Shown here in pieces: positions 17,390-26,546 of a stretch of DNA of 64,000 nucleotides; position 1 is the first letter of the stretch, and each line of letters begins with the position of its first letter. The DNA lies in contig QUJQ01000001.1 in assembly GCA_003480725.1 (NCBI GenBank), forward strand, positions 434,001 through 498,000, given 5' to 3'. The notes under the pieces were generated by a model. The model ran no database searches and had not been told where the DNA came from. It saw only the letters and a list, made by a program, of their open reading frames with translations. This stretch comes from Clostridiaceae bacterium AM27-36LB. Lineage in GTDB: Bacteria; Bacillota; Clostridia; Lachnospirales; Lachnospiraceae. The position numbers were made by a program, and so were the translations under genes.

Positions 17390-17761
17390 ATGCACGTAAC
17401 GAATGAAGAACATAGTCATTGTGGATGCGGATGCGGCGGTCACGATCATGAGCACAGCCATGAACATGCACATGATGGCGTGACTCATACTCATGCACAT
17501 ACCCATGAGGGAGAACATGATCACGAACATGCACACTGCGGATGCGGTCATGATCACGGAGCACAGCCAAAAGACGAAGACACCGCTGTTCTGGCATATA
17601 TGCTGGATCACAATAAGCATCATGCAAGAGAACTGGCAGAGATCGCCAAACACCTGCGCGAACAGGGCAAGGATGATGCAGCAGCCCAGATTGAAAAGGG
17701 TGTTGAAGATTTCGAAAAGGGTAATATGAGATTATCCATTGCACTTTCTCTTGTTCAGTAG
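17390..17761 (+). CDS. Histidine-rich nickel-binding protein, CooJ-like
   Basis: A 123-residue protein starting at ATG 17390 after AAGGAGG. Residues 1-57 hold 19 His and 5 Cys (C-G-C-G-C-G-G, repeated H-D-H-E-H, H-T-H-A-H-T-H), a strong metal-binding tract. Residues ~65-123 are a helical domain without metal ligands. It lies directly before cooT and cooC and in front of the CODH gene. In Rhodospirillum rubrum the nickel-insertion genes for CODH are cooC, cooT and cooJ, CooJ being a His-rich nickel store. Here the His-rich part is N-terminal, not C-terminal, so it is functionally similar at most. Nickel storage or delivery is inferred. Confidence 0.72.
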   Translation: MHVTNEEHSHCGCGCGGHDHEHSHEHAHDGVTHTHAHTHEGEHDHEHAHCGCGHDHGAQPKDEDTAVLAYMLDHNKHHARELAEIAKHLREQGKDDAAAQIEKGVEDFEKGNMRLSIALSLVQ

Positions 17762-17776
17762 AGGAGGAATGAACCA

Positions 17777-17971
17777 ATGTGTCTTGCAACGATTTATGGT
17801 AAGAAGCAGGAGGACGAAACGATCCTGCTGAAAAATGCAAGCAGAATCGATGTAGATGGAACAACCATCCGCATCAGAGATATTATGGGCATGGAGATCA
17901 CTGTGGAAGGCGCCATTACCATGGTGGACCTGGCAAACTCGATTGTAAAGATCAACTGTGCAGACAATTGA
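17777..17971 (+). CDS. cooT: CooT family nickel-binding protein
   Basis: A 64-residue protein with the conserved M-C-L-A-T start; Cys2 is the residue linked to nickel binding in CooT dimers. The remainder (L-K-N-A-S-R-I-D-V-D-G-T, then T-M-V-D-L-A-N) fits the small beta-fold of the family. RBS GAGGAGG precedes ATG 17777, 15 bp after the His-rich gene. CooT assists nickel loading of the CODH C-cluster. Its place between the His-rich protein and cooC supports this. Confidence 0.88.
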   Translation: MCLATIYGKKQEDETILLKNASRIDVDGTTIRIRDIMGMEITVEGAITMVDLANSIVKINCADN

Positions 17972-17988
17972 ACTCCATGAAAGGTTAC

Positions 17989-18020
17989 AACAATCAGGCT
18001 GTGGATACAGTCTGATTGTT
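17989..18020 (+). other. Hairpin between cooT and cooC
   Basis: A 14-bp stem (17989-18002 with 18007-18020, one G-T pair) with loop GGAT. There is no T run afterwards, so it is more likely an mRNA-stability or weak attenuation structure than a full terminator. The other ~175 bases before cooC hold no clear promoter. Confidence 0.5.
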
Positions 18021-18196
18021 AGTGCAGATAGTTATCTGGATCCTGAGCATGCCTGGATGACAAGATTCTGTCTGTGAACATAAAATATACCATATGGAGG
18101 TGGTAACCCGCTCATATAACTTTATTTAATAAAGAGAAGGTACATAAGCCTTCGAACAAATTATCAAGAAGTAAACTAGTTTAGGAGATGACAGTT

Positions 18197-18967
18197 ATGC
18201 CATATACAATTGCAGTAGCCGGAAAAGGCGGTGTAGGAAAGACTACATTGACCGGCATGATGATTCAGCGTCTTGCCGAGCAGAAGAAAGGCCCAATCCT
18301 GGCAGTGGATGCAGACGCAAATTCCAACTTGAACGAAGTCCTCGGTGTAGAAGTGGAGATGACACTGGGAGATATCCGCGATGAGCTGTCAAATGCAGAG
18401 CTTTCCAATGAAAGCCCGATTCCGAAAGGAATGTCCAAACAGGACTATACTGAATTTAAGTTTGATTCCGCACTGGTGGAGGAAGATGATTACGACCTGT
18501 TAGTGATGGGACATACACAGGGAAAAGGATGTTATTGTTTTGTAAATGGTCTGTTATCTGCCCAGGTTGCCAAACGTGCCCAGAATTACAATTATGTGGT
18601 CGTGGACAACGAAGCAGGAATGGAACATATCAGCAGAGGTATCCTTCCCGGCGTTGACACGGTGATTCTGGTCAGCGATTGCTCACGCAGGGGAATTCAG
18701 GCGGTTGGACGTATCGCCCGTTTGGTTCCTGAATGTGGATTAAAACCGAAGAAGATCGGTTTGATCGTAAACCGTGCTCCTAAGGGAGTACTGAACGATG
18801 GCGTCCGGGAAGAAATTGAGAAACAAAACCTGGAACTTCTGGGAGTCGTTCCCCAGGATGAAGGCGTATATGAGTTTGACAGTGCCGGAACACCGACCAC
18901 ACAGCTTCCGGAAGACAATCCTGTCAGACAGGCGTTATACAAAATCATGGACGGTCTGGAATTATAA
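18197..18967 (+). CDS. cooC: CooC nickel-insertion ATPase
   Basis: ATG 18197 is preferred because AGGAG ends at 18187, leaving a normal 9-base gap. The 256-residue MinD/SIMIBI-type NTPase has the deviant Walker A G-K-G-G-V-G-K-T-T at residues 9-17 and the nickel-binding C-x-C pair at Cys112/Cys114 (G-C-Y-C-F) found in CooC dimers. CooC uses ATP to load nickel into the C-cluster of CODH. It lies 36 bp before the CODH gene. Confidence 0.93.
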   Translation: MPYTIAVAGKGGVGKTTLTGMMIQRLAEQKKGPILAVDADANSNLNEVLGVEVEMTLGDIRDELSNAELSNESPIPKGMSKQDYTEFKFDSALVEEDDYDLLVMGHTQGKGCYCFVNGLLSAQVAKRAQNYNYVVVDNEAGMEHISRGILPGVDTVILVSDCSRRGIQAVGRIARLVPECGLKPKKIGLIVNRAPKGVLNDGVREEIEKQNLELLGVVPQDEGVYEFDSAGTPTTQLPEDNPVRQALYKIMDGLEL

Positions 18968-19003
18968 AAAGGAGATGACCTGACCGCGTAAAAGGAGATT
19001 TAT

Positions 19004-20896
19004 ATGGGAGACTTTAAATTAACAACAGTCGAAGAGATGGAAGCAGCGACTAACCGACTGCTTGAGACCGGCGCGAAAGTCGGTGCTGACGCATGGCAGA
19101 TTCGTGTAAAGAATCAGACCCCGCATTGTAAATTCGGAGAGCAGGGTATCTGCTGTCGTATCTGTGCAATGGGACCTTGTCGTATTACTCCGAAGGCTCC
19201 GAGAGGAATCTGCGGATGTGATGCTCATGGTATCGTAGGACGTAACTATCTGAAATTTACTGCCGGTGGAGCAGCTACTCACTCTGATCATGGACGTGAG
19301 ATCTGTCATACCCTGCATGCAGCAGATCCGAATGGCGCTTACAAAGTAAAAGATCCTGAGAAACTGATCCGCATCGCAAAAGAGTGGGGCGTAGAGACAG
19401 AAGGAAAAGATATCTATGATCTGGCTCATGAGATAGCAGAGCTGGCTCTGATGGAATATGGTAAACCGTTTGGTGTTCAGAGATGGCTGAAGAGAGCTCC
19501 GGAGCATACCCAGAAGCTGTGGCATGACGCAGAGATCGAGCCGAGAGCAATTGACCGTGAAGTTGCTACTTCCTTACATATGACGCATATGGGATGTTCA
19601 TCAAAGCCGGAAGCACTGGTTCGTCAGTCCTTAAGAGCAGGTCTTGCTGATGGATGGGGCGGTTCCATGTGTGGTACTGAATTCTCTGACGTACTGTTCG
19701 GAACTCCGAAGCCAATTGACACCGAAGCAAACCTTGGCGTTATGAATGCTGAGAACGTAAACATCGTAGTACATGGACATGATCCGTCACTGTCCGAGAT
19801 GGTCTGTGAATATGCAGATGATCCGGAGATGATCGCATATGCAAAGAGCATGGGCGCTAAGGGAATCACCGTATCTGGTGTCTGCTGTACTTCCAACGAA
19901 GTAGCAATGCGTCGTGGTATTCCGATGGCTGGTAACTTCCTGCAGCAGGAGAATGTAGTCCTGACTGGAGCATGTGAGGCTATCGTAGTAGACGTTCAGT
20001 GTATCTTCCCGGCACTTGGACCTCTGAGCAAATGTTTCCATACCAAGTTCATCACAACTTCTCCGATCGCTCAGATGCCGGATTCCGATTACATCCGTTT
20101 TGATGTAGGAACCGCAGCAGAGAAAGCAAAACAGATCGTTATGACTGCATGTGAGAACTTCAAGAACCGTAAACCGGATCTTGTATATATCCCGGATATG
20201 AAGCAGAAAGCAACTGTTGGATATTCTCTGGAAGCACTTGTGAAAGTACTTGACGGTGTTACCAACAGCCAGGTAGATGTAACCGGAACCACCAAACCGC
20301 TCCTTGAGTGTGTAACATCTGGTGTTATCCGTGGTGCAGTTGCAATGGTTGGATGTAACAATCCGAAGATCCGCCCGGACTATGCACATATCGAGATGAT
20401 GAAGAAACTGATCGCTAACGATATCGTAGTCGTAGCATCCGGATGTTCTGCACAGGCAGCTGCAAAAGCAGGTCTGATGGATAAATCTGCAAAAGATCTC
20501 TGTGGTGCAGGTCTGAAGAGAGTATGTGAGCTGGCAGATATCCCGCCGGTACTTCATATGGGATCCTGCGTAGATATCAGCCGTATGATGATCCTTGTAT
20601 CTGAGCTGGCAAAAGACTCTGGCCTTAAGATCTCTCAGCTTCCGGTTGTAGGATGTGCTCCTGAGTGGATGTCTGAGAAAGCAGTTTCCATCGGAAACTA
20701 TGTAGTAGCTACTGGTATTGATACCTTCCTTGGTGTTGATCCGTATGTATCTGGTTCCAGCGAGATGGGCGAGTGGCTGACCAATGGCGTTCGTGATTGG
20801 GTTGAGGCTGCTTACACTGTTGAGACCGATATCGATAAGCTGTGTGATCTGATGATCGAGCGTATCGAAGAGAAGAGAACCGCAATCGGAATCTAA
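19004..20896 (+). CDS. acsA: CO dehydrogenase catalytic subunit (Ni-CODH)
   Basis: A 630-residue Ni-Fe CO dehydrogenase (CooS/AcsA). It reduces CO2 to CO for the acetyl-CoA synthase. The N-terminal Cys cluster for the D and B [4Fe-4S] centres (C-C-R-I-C-A-M-G-P-C-R, then G-I-C-G-C-D) lies near residues 50-75. C-cluster ligands are seen at G-V-C-C-T-S near 295, D-V-Q-C-I-F near 335, V-G-C-N-N-P near 450, A-S-G-C-S-A near 480 and H-M-G-S-C-V-D near 523. Length and motifs are normal. RBS AAAGGAG precedes ATG 19004. Flanking cooC and acsF-like genes fit nickel maturation in cis. Confidence 0.96.
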   Translation: MGDFKLTTVEEMEAATNRLLETGAKVGADAWQIRVKNQTPHCKFGEQGICCRICAMGPCRITPKAPRGICGCDAHGIVGRNYLKFTAGGAATHSDHGREICHTLHAADPNGAYKVKDPEKLIRIAKEWGVETEGKDIYDLAHEIAELALMEYGKPFGVQRWLKRAPEHTQKLWHDAEIEPRAIDREVATSLHMTHMGCSSKPEALVRQSLRAGLADGWGGSMCGTEFSDVLFGTPKPIDTEANLGVMNAENVNIVVHGHDPSLSEMVCEYADDPEMIAYAKSMGAKGITVSGVCCTSNEVAMRRGIPMAGNFLQQENVVLTGACEAIVVDVQCIFPALGPLSKCFHTKFITTSPIAQMPDSDYIRFDVGTAAEKAKQIVMTACENFKNRKPDLVYIPDMKQKATVGYSLEALVKVLDGVTNSQVDVTGTTKPLLECVTSGVIRGAVAMVGCNNPKIRPDYAHIEMMKKLIANDIVVVASGCSAQAAAKAGLMDKSAKDLCGAGLKRVCELADIPPVLHMGSCVDISRMMILVSELAKDSGLKISQLPVVGCAPEWMSEKAVSIGNYVVATGIDTFLGVDPYVSGSSEMGEWLTNGVRDWVEAAYTVETDIDKLCDLMIERIEEKRTAIGI

Positions 20897-20938
20897 TCCG
20901 GATGAAAAAAGTAAATTGATGACCGGAGGGAATAGAAA

Positions 20939-21706
20939 GTGAAAATAGCAATTACCGGAAAGGGCGGAGTCGGAAAGACGACCTTTGCAGCCACCCTTGC
21001 AAGATTATATGCAGAGGAGGGACGCACAGTTCTGGCAGCCGATGTGGATCCAGATGCAAATCTGGGACTGGCGCTTGGATTTCCGGAAGAGATTCTGGAT
21101 TCGATCACTCCGATCTCCAAGATGAGAAGACTCATCGAAGAGCGGACAGGTGCGGGCCCGGATAATCAGATGTATAAGCTGAACCCAAAGGTGGATGACA
21201 TCCCTGATACATATAGTAAAGTCTATAATGGTGTGAAACTTCTGCTGCTTGGCACGGTTGAGACCGGCGGCGGCGGATGTGTTTGCCCGGAACATGTAAT
21301 GCTGAAACGAATCATTAATCATCTGATCCTCCGCAGCAATGATGTGGTGATCATGGACATGGAGGCTGGTCTGGAGCATCTGGGCCGCGGTACATGCGAA
21401 TCCATGGAACAGTTTGTTGTCGTGATCGAGCCAGGCGCCAGAAGCGTGCAGACATATAAGAATGTCAAGCGACTGGCTGAGGACCTGGGTGTGAAGAAGG
21501 TTCGCGTAGTCGCAAACAAAGTTCGTGGCACAGAGGATGAAGAATTTGTCCGCTCGAAGATTCCGGCGGAAGATTTACTTGGATTTATCCATTACAACCC
21601 GGAAGTGATAGACGCAGACCGCCAGGGCAAGTCACCATATGACGTCAGCGAGTCTGCAAAGGAGGAGATCCGAAAGATCAAGGAAATCCTCGATCAATCG
21701 AATTAA
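20939..21706 (+). CDS. AcsF/CooC-like maturation ATPase
   Basis: Starts at GTG 20939, 8 bases after GGAGGG. The 255-residue protein has Walker A G-K-G-G-V-G-K-T-T at residues 7-15 and a C-x-C pair at Cys114/Cys116 (G-G-C-V-C-P), the layout of CooC/AcsF proteins. AcsF has been linked to nickel insertion into acetyl-CoA synthase, and this gene lies 19 bp before acsB. It differs clearly from the upstream cooC, so the two probably serve different clusters (CODH versus ACS). That division is inference from gene order. Confidence 0.88.
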   Translation: MKIAITGKGGVGKTTFAATLARLYAEEGRTVLAADVDPDANLGLALGFPEEILDSITPISKMRRLIEERTGAGPDNQMYKLNPKVDDIPDTYSKVYNGVKLLLLGTVETGGGGCVCPEHVMLKRIINHLILRSNDVVIMDMEAGLEHLGRGTCESMEQFVVVIEPGARSVQTYKNVKRLAEDLGVKKVRVVANKVRGTEDEEFVRSKIPAEDLLGFIHYNPEVIDADRQGKSPYDVSESAKEEIRKIKEILDQSN

Positions 21707-21725
21707 AATTTGGAGGTATAATACC

Positions 21726-23855
21726 GTGACATTATTTGATAGAGTATTCGGCGGCAACGATGCAGTCTATGGACTGACTGAGGCTGCCATCGATGGAGCA
21801 ATTGCTCAGTACGGAGCAGATCAGGCAGTAGCTTTCCCGAACACTGCTTACAGCCTTCCCTGCTACTACGCCGTAACTGGTACAAAAGTTACCAATCTTG
21901 GAGAATTAAAAGAGGCTCTTGGAGTTGTAAAAACTCTTATGACCAGAGAAAAAAGACTGAATGATGCATTCATGAGCGGTGTTGCAACAGCTCTGTGTGC
22001 AGAGTTTATCGAAGTTCTGAAATATATCAACGGTGCAGAACCGTACAGCGAGCCGTGTTACGGACATCTTGCAGATGCTATCATCCGTGAGCTGGGTGTG
22101 CCGCTGGTAACCGGAGATATCCCGGGCGTTGCAGTTATCCTTGGAAGTGCTCCGAGCAAAGAAGAAGCAGTTGAGCTGGTTAAGAGCTATCAGGCACAGG
22201 GTATCCTGGTTACGCTGGTAGGCGGAGTGATCGATCAGTGTGTAGAGGCAGGCCTGAAGATGGGCAACGCTGTACGTATCGTACCGCTGGGTAAGGATGT
22301 AACAGCAGTTATTCACGTTGTATCTGTTGCACTTCGTGCAGCACTGATCTTCGGTAACGTAACACCTGGTGATGCAGGCTCACTGATGAAATACACCTTC
22401 GAGCGTGTACCGGCATTCGTAAACGCATTCAAACCGCTGGATGACGTAATTGTAGCTTGCGGTGCAGGCGCAATCGCACTTGGTTTCCCGGTTGTTACCA
22501 ACGAGACCGAGAACATCTTCCGTGTACCGAAGAGCCTGATCGTTCAGGAGGATGTATCCAAATTTAATGCTACTTCTCTTGAAGCACGTGACATCAAGAT
22601 TAAGATCACTAAGATTGATATTCCGGTATCCTTTGCATCTGCATTTGAGGGCGAGATCATCCGTCGTGGAGATATGCAGGTTGAGTTCGATGGTTCCAGA
22701 AAAGACTGTTTCGAGCTTGTATGTACTAAGGATGCAAGCGAAGTTGAGGATCACAAGTTTACTCTTGTGGGACCGGATTTCGACCAGATGGAAGTTGGAA
22801 GCAAACAGCAGATCGCTTACATCGTAGATGTAGCAGGAAAGAATATGCAGTCCGACTTCGAGCCGGTATTTGAGCGTAAATTCCACAGCTACATTAACTG
22901 TATCGAGGGTGTTATGCATACCGGTCAGCGTGATATGATCCGTGTTCGTATCAGCAAAAATACATTCGATGCAGGCTTCAGAGCAAAGGATCTTGCAGAA
23001 GTTCTGTATGCAAATATTAAAAATGAGTTTGACGCAGTTGTTGATAAATGTGCAATTACTATTGTAACTGATGCTGAAGAGTGTACCAAGCTTCGTCATG
23101 AGCTGGCTGTTCCGGCATATGATCGTCGTGATGAGAGACTTACTTCTCTGACTGATGAGTCCGTTCCGGTATATTATAGCTGTATCATGTGCCAGGCATT
23201 CTCCCCAAGCCATGTATGTGTAGTAACACCTGAGAGACTTGGTCTTTGCGGTGCTGTATCATGGCTGGATGCAAAAGCTACCCATCAGCTGGATCCTCAG
23301 GGACCGTGTCAGGTAATCACCAAAGAGCGTGTTATTGATGAGAATCTTGGACGTTACGAGGACGTTGATGAAGCAGTTGCTAAATTATCCCAGGGTGCTC
23401 TTGAGCATGTAACCCTGTACTCCATCATGGAAGACCCGATGACATCCTGCGGATGCTTCGAGTGTATCTGTGGTATTGAGCCGTTCTCTAACGGTGTTAT
23501 CATCGCAAACCGTGAGTATGCTGGCATGACTCCGCTTGGAATGACCTTCCCGGATCTGGCAAGTATGACCGGTGGTGGAGTTCAGACTCCTGGATTCATG
23601 GGACATGGAAAACACTTTATCTCTTCCAAGAAGTTCATGAAGGCTGAGGGCGGTATCGAGCGTATCGTATGGATGCCGAAGGATCTGAAGGAGCAGGTTG
23701 CAGAAAGATTGAACGAGACAGCAAAAGAGCTGTATGGTATCGACAACTTCTGCGATATGGTTGGTGATGAGACCATCGCAACTGATCCGGAGACACTGCT
23801 GGCATTCCTTACCGAAAAAGGACATCCGGCACTTGGAATGGATCCGATGATGTAA
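21726..23855 (+). CDS. acsB: Acetyl-CoA synthase catalytic subunit, copy 1
   Basis: Start is GTG 21726, 10 bases after GGAGG; longer in-frame extensions overlap the preceding gene. The 709-residue enzyme joins CO, the corrinoid-bound methyl group and CoA to acetyl-CoA. A-cluster ligands are Cys486, Cys489, Cys498 and Cys508 for the [4Fe-4S] cluster and the Cys575-Gly-Cys577 motif for the distal nickel, with the same spacing as in Moorella. The N-terminal ~300 residues form the CODH-interacting domain. From about residue 309 on it is almost identical to copy 2 (27455-29590), but the N-terminal part differs clearly. A structured element begins at the stop codon. Confidence 0.95.
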   Translation: MTLFDRVFGGNDAVYGLTEAAIDGAIAQYGADQAVAFPNTAYSLPCYYAVTGTKVTNLGELKEALGVVKTLMTREKRLNDAFMSGVATALCAEFIEVLKYINGAEPYSEPCYGHLADAIIRELGVPLVTGDIPGVAVILGSAPSKEEAVELVKSYQAQGILVTLVGGVIDQCVEAGLKMGNAVRIVPLGKDVTAVIHVVSVALRAALIFGNVTPGDAGSLMKYTFERVPAFVNAFKPLDDVIVACGAGAIALGFPVVTNETENIFRVPKSLIVQEDVSKFNATSLEARDIKIKITKIDIPVSFASAFEGEIIRRGDMQVEFDGSRKDCFELVCTKDASEVEDHKFTLVGPDFDQMEVGSKQQIAYIVDVAGKNMQSDFEPVFERKFHSYINCIEGVMHTGQRDMIRVRISKNTFDAGFRAKDLAEVLYANIKNEFDAVVDKCAITIVTDAEECTKLRHELAVPAYDRRDERLTSLTDESVPVYYSCIMCQAFSPSHVCVVTPERLGLCGAVSWLDAKATHQLDPQGPCQVITKERVIDENLGRYEDVDEAVAKLSQGALEHVTLYSIMEDPMTSCGCFECICGIEPFSNGVIIANREYAGMTPLGMTFPDLASMTGGGVQTPGFMGHGKHFISSKKFMKAEGGIERIVWMPKDLKEQVAERLNETAKELYGIDNFCDMVGDETIATDPETLLAFLTEKGHPALGMDPMM

Positions 23856-24033
23856 GGAACCAAATCCGCATAGCGGATTTGCCGGATGTGCTTTGCACAG
23901 ACGGTGAGGCTGCCGCCAGGAAGACGGGTTCCTTAGCGATAAAAATGCGAAGCATTTTTAGAGCCTATCTAATGAATCCGTACACAGCGTAAGCTGTGGC
24001 AGATGTGCGAAGCACAGATGCGATTCTTGAGCC
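23853..24033 (+). repeat. Hairpin-rich structured element A after acsB copy 1
   Basis: Begins with the acsB stop codon: TAAGGAACC (23853-23861) pairs with GGTTCCTTA (23927-23935), enclosing AAATCCGC/GCGGATTT with loop ATA and CCG-ga-TGTGC-ttt-GCACA-ga-CGG. Next come GC-ga-TAAAAATGC-gaa-GCATTTTTA-ga-GC (23936-23964), CACAGC-gtaa-GCTGTG, and GCA-ga-TGTGC-gaa-GCACA-ga-TGC closed by GAATC/GATTC. A related copy follows acsB copy 2. No ORF fits. Confidence 0.8.
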
Positions 24034-24040
24034 TGAATTC

Positions 24041-24077
24041 AAAGGGGAACCCTGTACCCACACAGGGTTGCCCTTTT
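24041..24077 (+). terminator. Terminator between acsB and acsD
   Basis: AAAGGG-G-AACCCTGT pairs with ACAGGGTT-G-CCCTTT across a 6-base loop, with one central G/G mismatch and a short T run. It probably reduces rather than abolishes read-through into acsD, whose own promoter was not recognised. Confidence 0.8.
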
Positions 24078-24156
24078 GGAATGCATGAAAGTCTTTTACA
24101 ATTCAGATTTTTATGTTATAATTTTGACGAAATGTTTTTAAGGAGGAAATGTACCA

Positions 24157-25098
24157 ATGCCATTCAATGGAAAATCAGGAAAATTCAACGCTTCCATCAA
24201 TACAGTTGAGTTCGGCTGTGGCGATAAAGCAGTGAAAATCGGTGGCGAGAATGTATTACCGTTATATACATTTGACGCTCCGATCGAAAACGCACCGAAG
24301 ATCGGCGTTATGATCTCTGACCTTGGTCTGGAGAACGAGCCGGCAGGTGTAAAAGCATACTATGAAGGATGTACCACCATCGGCGAGATCGCTAAAAAAG
24401 CAGCCGAGATGCCAGGTGCAGATTTCGTATGCCTGAAGCTTGAGGGCGCAGACCCCAACGGCGCAGACAAGACCACAGAAGAGTGCATGAAAGCAGTCAA
24501 AGAGGTTGTTGACGCCATCGACGTACCGCTTGTTATTGCTGGATGTAAAAATGTGGCAAAAGACGGTGAGCTTTTATCCAAAGCCGCTGAAGTTGCTCAG
24601 GGTAAAAATGTGATCATCCTGTCCGCTAAGGAAGAGGATTACAAAGGTATCGGAGCTGCAGCAGGTCTTGCATACAACCAGAAGGTTGGAGCTGAGTCTG
24701 CAGTAGATATCAACCTTGCAAAACAGCTTAATGTATTACTCTCTCAGCTTGGTGTCGCACCGAGCAACATCGTTATGAACGTTGGTACTGCAGCAGTCGG
24801 ATATGGTTTCGAGTATGTAGTATCTACTATGGATCGTGTAAAAGCAGCAGCACTTGGACAGGCTGATGCACAGCTTCAGATGCCGATCATCACACCGGTA
24901 GCTGATGAGGCATGGAATGTAAAAGAGGCTATGGCTTCTGAAGATGATATGCCGGAGTGGGGAAATCAGGAAGAACGTGGTATTGGTATGGAAGTATCTA
25001 CCGCTGCATCTGTACTTGCCTGTGGTTCTAACGCAGTCATTCTGAAACATCCGACTTCTGTTGCAACGATCTCTAAGTTGATCAAAGAAATGATGTAA
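24157..25098 (+). CDS. acsD: Corrinoid iron-sulfur protein small subunit
   Basis: A 313-residue TIM-barrel protein matching AcsD/CdhD. With AcsC it forms the corrinoid iron-sulfur protein that carries the methyl group from methyl-THF to acetyl-CoA synthase. The N-terminus (M-P-F-N-G-K-S-G-K-F-N) and the A-G-C-K-N, S-A-K-E-E-D-Y and M-N-V-G-T-A-A-V-G-Y-G segments are typical. RBS AAGGAGG precedes ATG 24157. It is followed 19 bp later by acsC. Confidence 0.94.
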   Translation: MPFNGKSGKFNASINTVEFGCGDKAVKIGGENVLPLYTFDAPIENAPKIGVMISDLGLENEPAGVKAYYEGCTTIGEIAKKAAEMPGADFVCLKLEGADPNGADKTTEECMKAVKEVVDAIDVPLVIAGCKNVAKDGELLSKAAEVAQGKNVIILSAKEEDYKGIGAAAGLAYNQKVGAESAVDINLAKQLNVLLSQLGVAPSNIVMNVGTAAVGYGFEYVVSTMDRVKAAALGQADAQLQMPIITPVADEAWNVKEAMASEDDMPEWGNQEERGIGMEVSTAASVLACGSNAVILKHPTSVATISKLIKEMM

Positions 25099-25117
25099 GA
25101 GGGAGGAGGAAAATACA

Positions 25118-26464
25118 ATGGCTTTAAAAGGATTAGACATCTTTAAATTAACACCGAAAACTAACTGTAAGGAGTGCGGAAGCCCGACCTGTATGGCATT
25201 TGCCATGAAAGTAGCGCAGGGTGCTGTAGAACTCAGCAAATGTCCGCATATGTCTGCAGATGCACTTGCAACTCTGTCTGAGGCAACTGCTCCGCCAATG
25301 AAATCCATCAAAGTTGGTACTGGCGACGCAGAGTACACCCTCGGAGGAGAGACTGTTCTTGCAAGACATGAGAAAACTTTCGTAAGCAAAACAAGATTTG
25401 CAGTAAAACTGTCTCCGGATATGGATATCGACGCTGCTCTGGCTGAGTCCAATAAAGTTGATTATGAGCGTATCGGTGAGAGAATGCATGCTGAGATGGT
25501 ATATGTAGAGTATACAGGAGATGTTGCTGCATATGTTGAGGCTGTTAAGAAAGTAACTGGTATCGGCAAAACCATCATCCTTTCCTGTACTGATGTAGAA
25601 GCTGCAAAAGCTGCTCTGGAAGTATGTAAGGCTGAAAAACCGATCCTGGATGGAGCAAATGCTTCCAACTACGAGGCAATGGTTGAGGTTGCTAAAGCAG
25701 CAGGTGTTGTACTTGGTGTATCTGGCGCTGATATCAACGAATTGTATGATACTACCGCAGCTATTGAGAAACTTGGTTACAAAGACCTTGTTCTGAATAC
25801 TACAGGAGCTACGATCAAAGAGACCTTCTCAACAACTGTTCAGGTCAGACGTGCCTGCCTGGCTAAGAATCCGGACAGAACCTTCGGATATCCGTCTATC
25901 GTTAATTTGTGCAAGATCGCTCCGAACGATGAGCCGATGCAGATTTCTCTGGCATCTGTATTCGTTCTGAAATATGGTTCCATCGTTGTTATGGATACCA
26001 TGAACTACGCAAGAGCTCTTCCACTGTATGGACTGAGACAGAACGTATTTACCGATCCGCAGAAGCCGATGAAGGTTGAGCCGGGCATCTATGCACTGAA
26101 TGGCGGAGATGAGAATTCCGTATGTCTGACTACTGTAGACTTTGCTCTTACATATTTCGTAGTATCTGGTGAGCTGGAGCGTTCCGGTATTCCGTGTAAC
26201 CTGATCATCAACGATGCAGGTGGACTTTCCGTACTGACTGCTTGGGCAGCAGGAAAACTTTCTTCCACATCTGTATCCAAGTTCATTCAGGAGACCGTAG
26301 AGCCGAAGATCAAATGCAGAAAGCTGATCATTCCTGGAAAAGTTGCTGTACTGAAAGGCGACATCGAAGCAAAACTTCCGGGCTGGGAAGTAATCGTTGC
26401 TCCGAACGAGGCTGTACAGCTTGTTAAATTCCTGAAAGATCTGAAAGCTAACGGCGAAATCTAA
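25118..26464 (+). CDS. acsC: Corrinoid iron-sulfur protein large subunit
   Basis: A 448-residue protein with an N-terminal [4Fe-4S] domain (T-N-C-K-E-C-G-S-P-T-C near residues 14-25, further Cys near 43: S-K-C-P-H), a TIM barrel, and a C-terminal cobalamin-binding domain (end region K-L-P-G-W-E-V-I-V-A-P). It holds the cobamide that accepts the methyl group from AcsE. Length and order D-C-E are normal for acetogens. RBS GGGAGGAGG precedes ATG 25118. Confidence 0.95.
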   Translation: MALKGLDIFKLTPKTNCKECGSPTCMAFAMKVAQGAVELSKCPHMSADALATLSEATAPPMKSIKVGTGDAEYTLGGETVLARHEKTFVSKTRFAVKLSPDMDIDAALAESNKVDYERIGERMHAEMVYVEYTGDVAAYVEAVKKVTGIGKTIILSCTDVEAAKAALEVCKAEKPILDGANASNYEAMVEVAKAAGVVLGVSGADINELYDTTAAIEKLGYKDLVLNTTGATIKETFSTTVQVRRACLAKNPDRTFGYPSIVNLCKIAPNDEPMQISLASVFVLKYGSIVVMDTMNYARALPLYGLRQNVFTDPQKPMKVEPGIYALNGGDENSVCLTTVDFALTYFVVSGELERSGIPCNLIINDAGGLSVLTAWAAGKLSSTSVSKFIQETVEPKIKCRKLIIPGKVAVLKGDIEAKLPGWEVIVAPNEAVQLVKFLKDLKANGEI

Positions 26465-26546
26465 TTGAAAATCATCGCAGTACCTGCCCAGTTAGGACAT
26501 TTCCTTTGGGACAGGTATCTGACGAATTAAAAAGGAGAACAAAACT

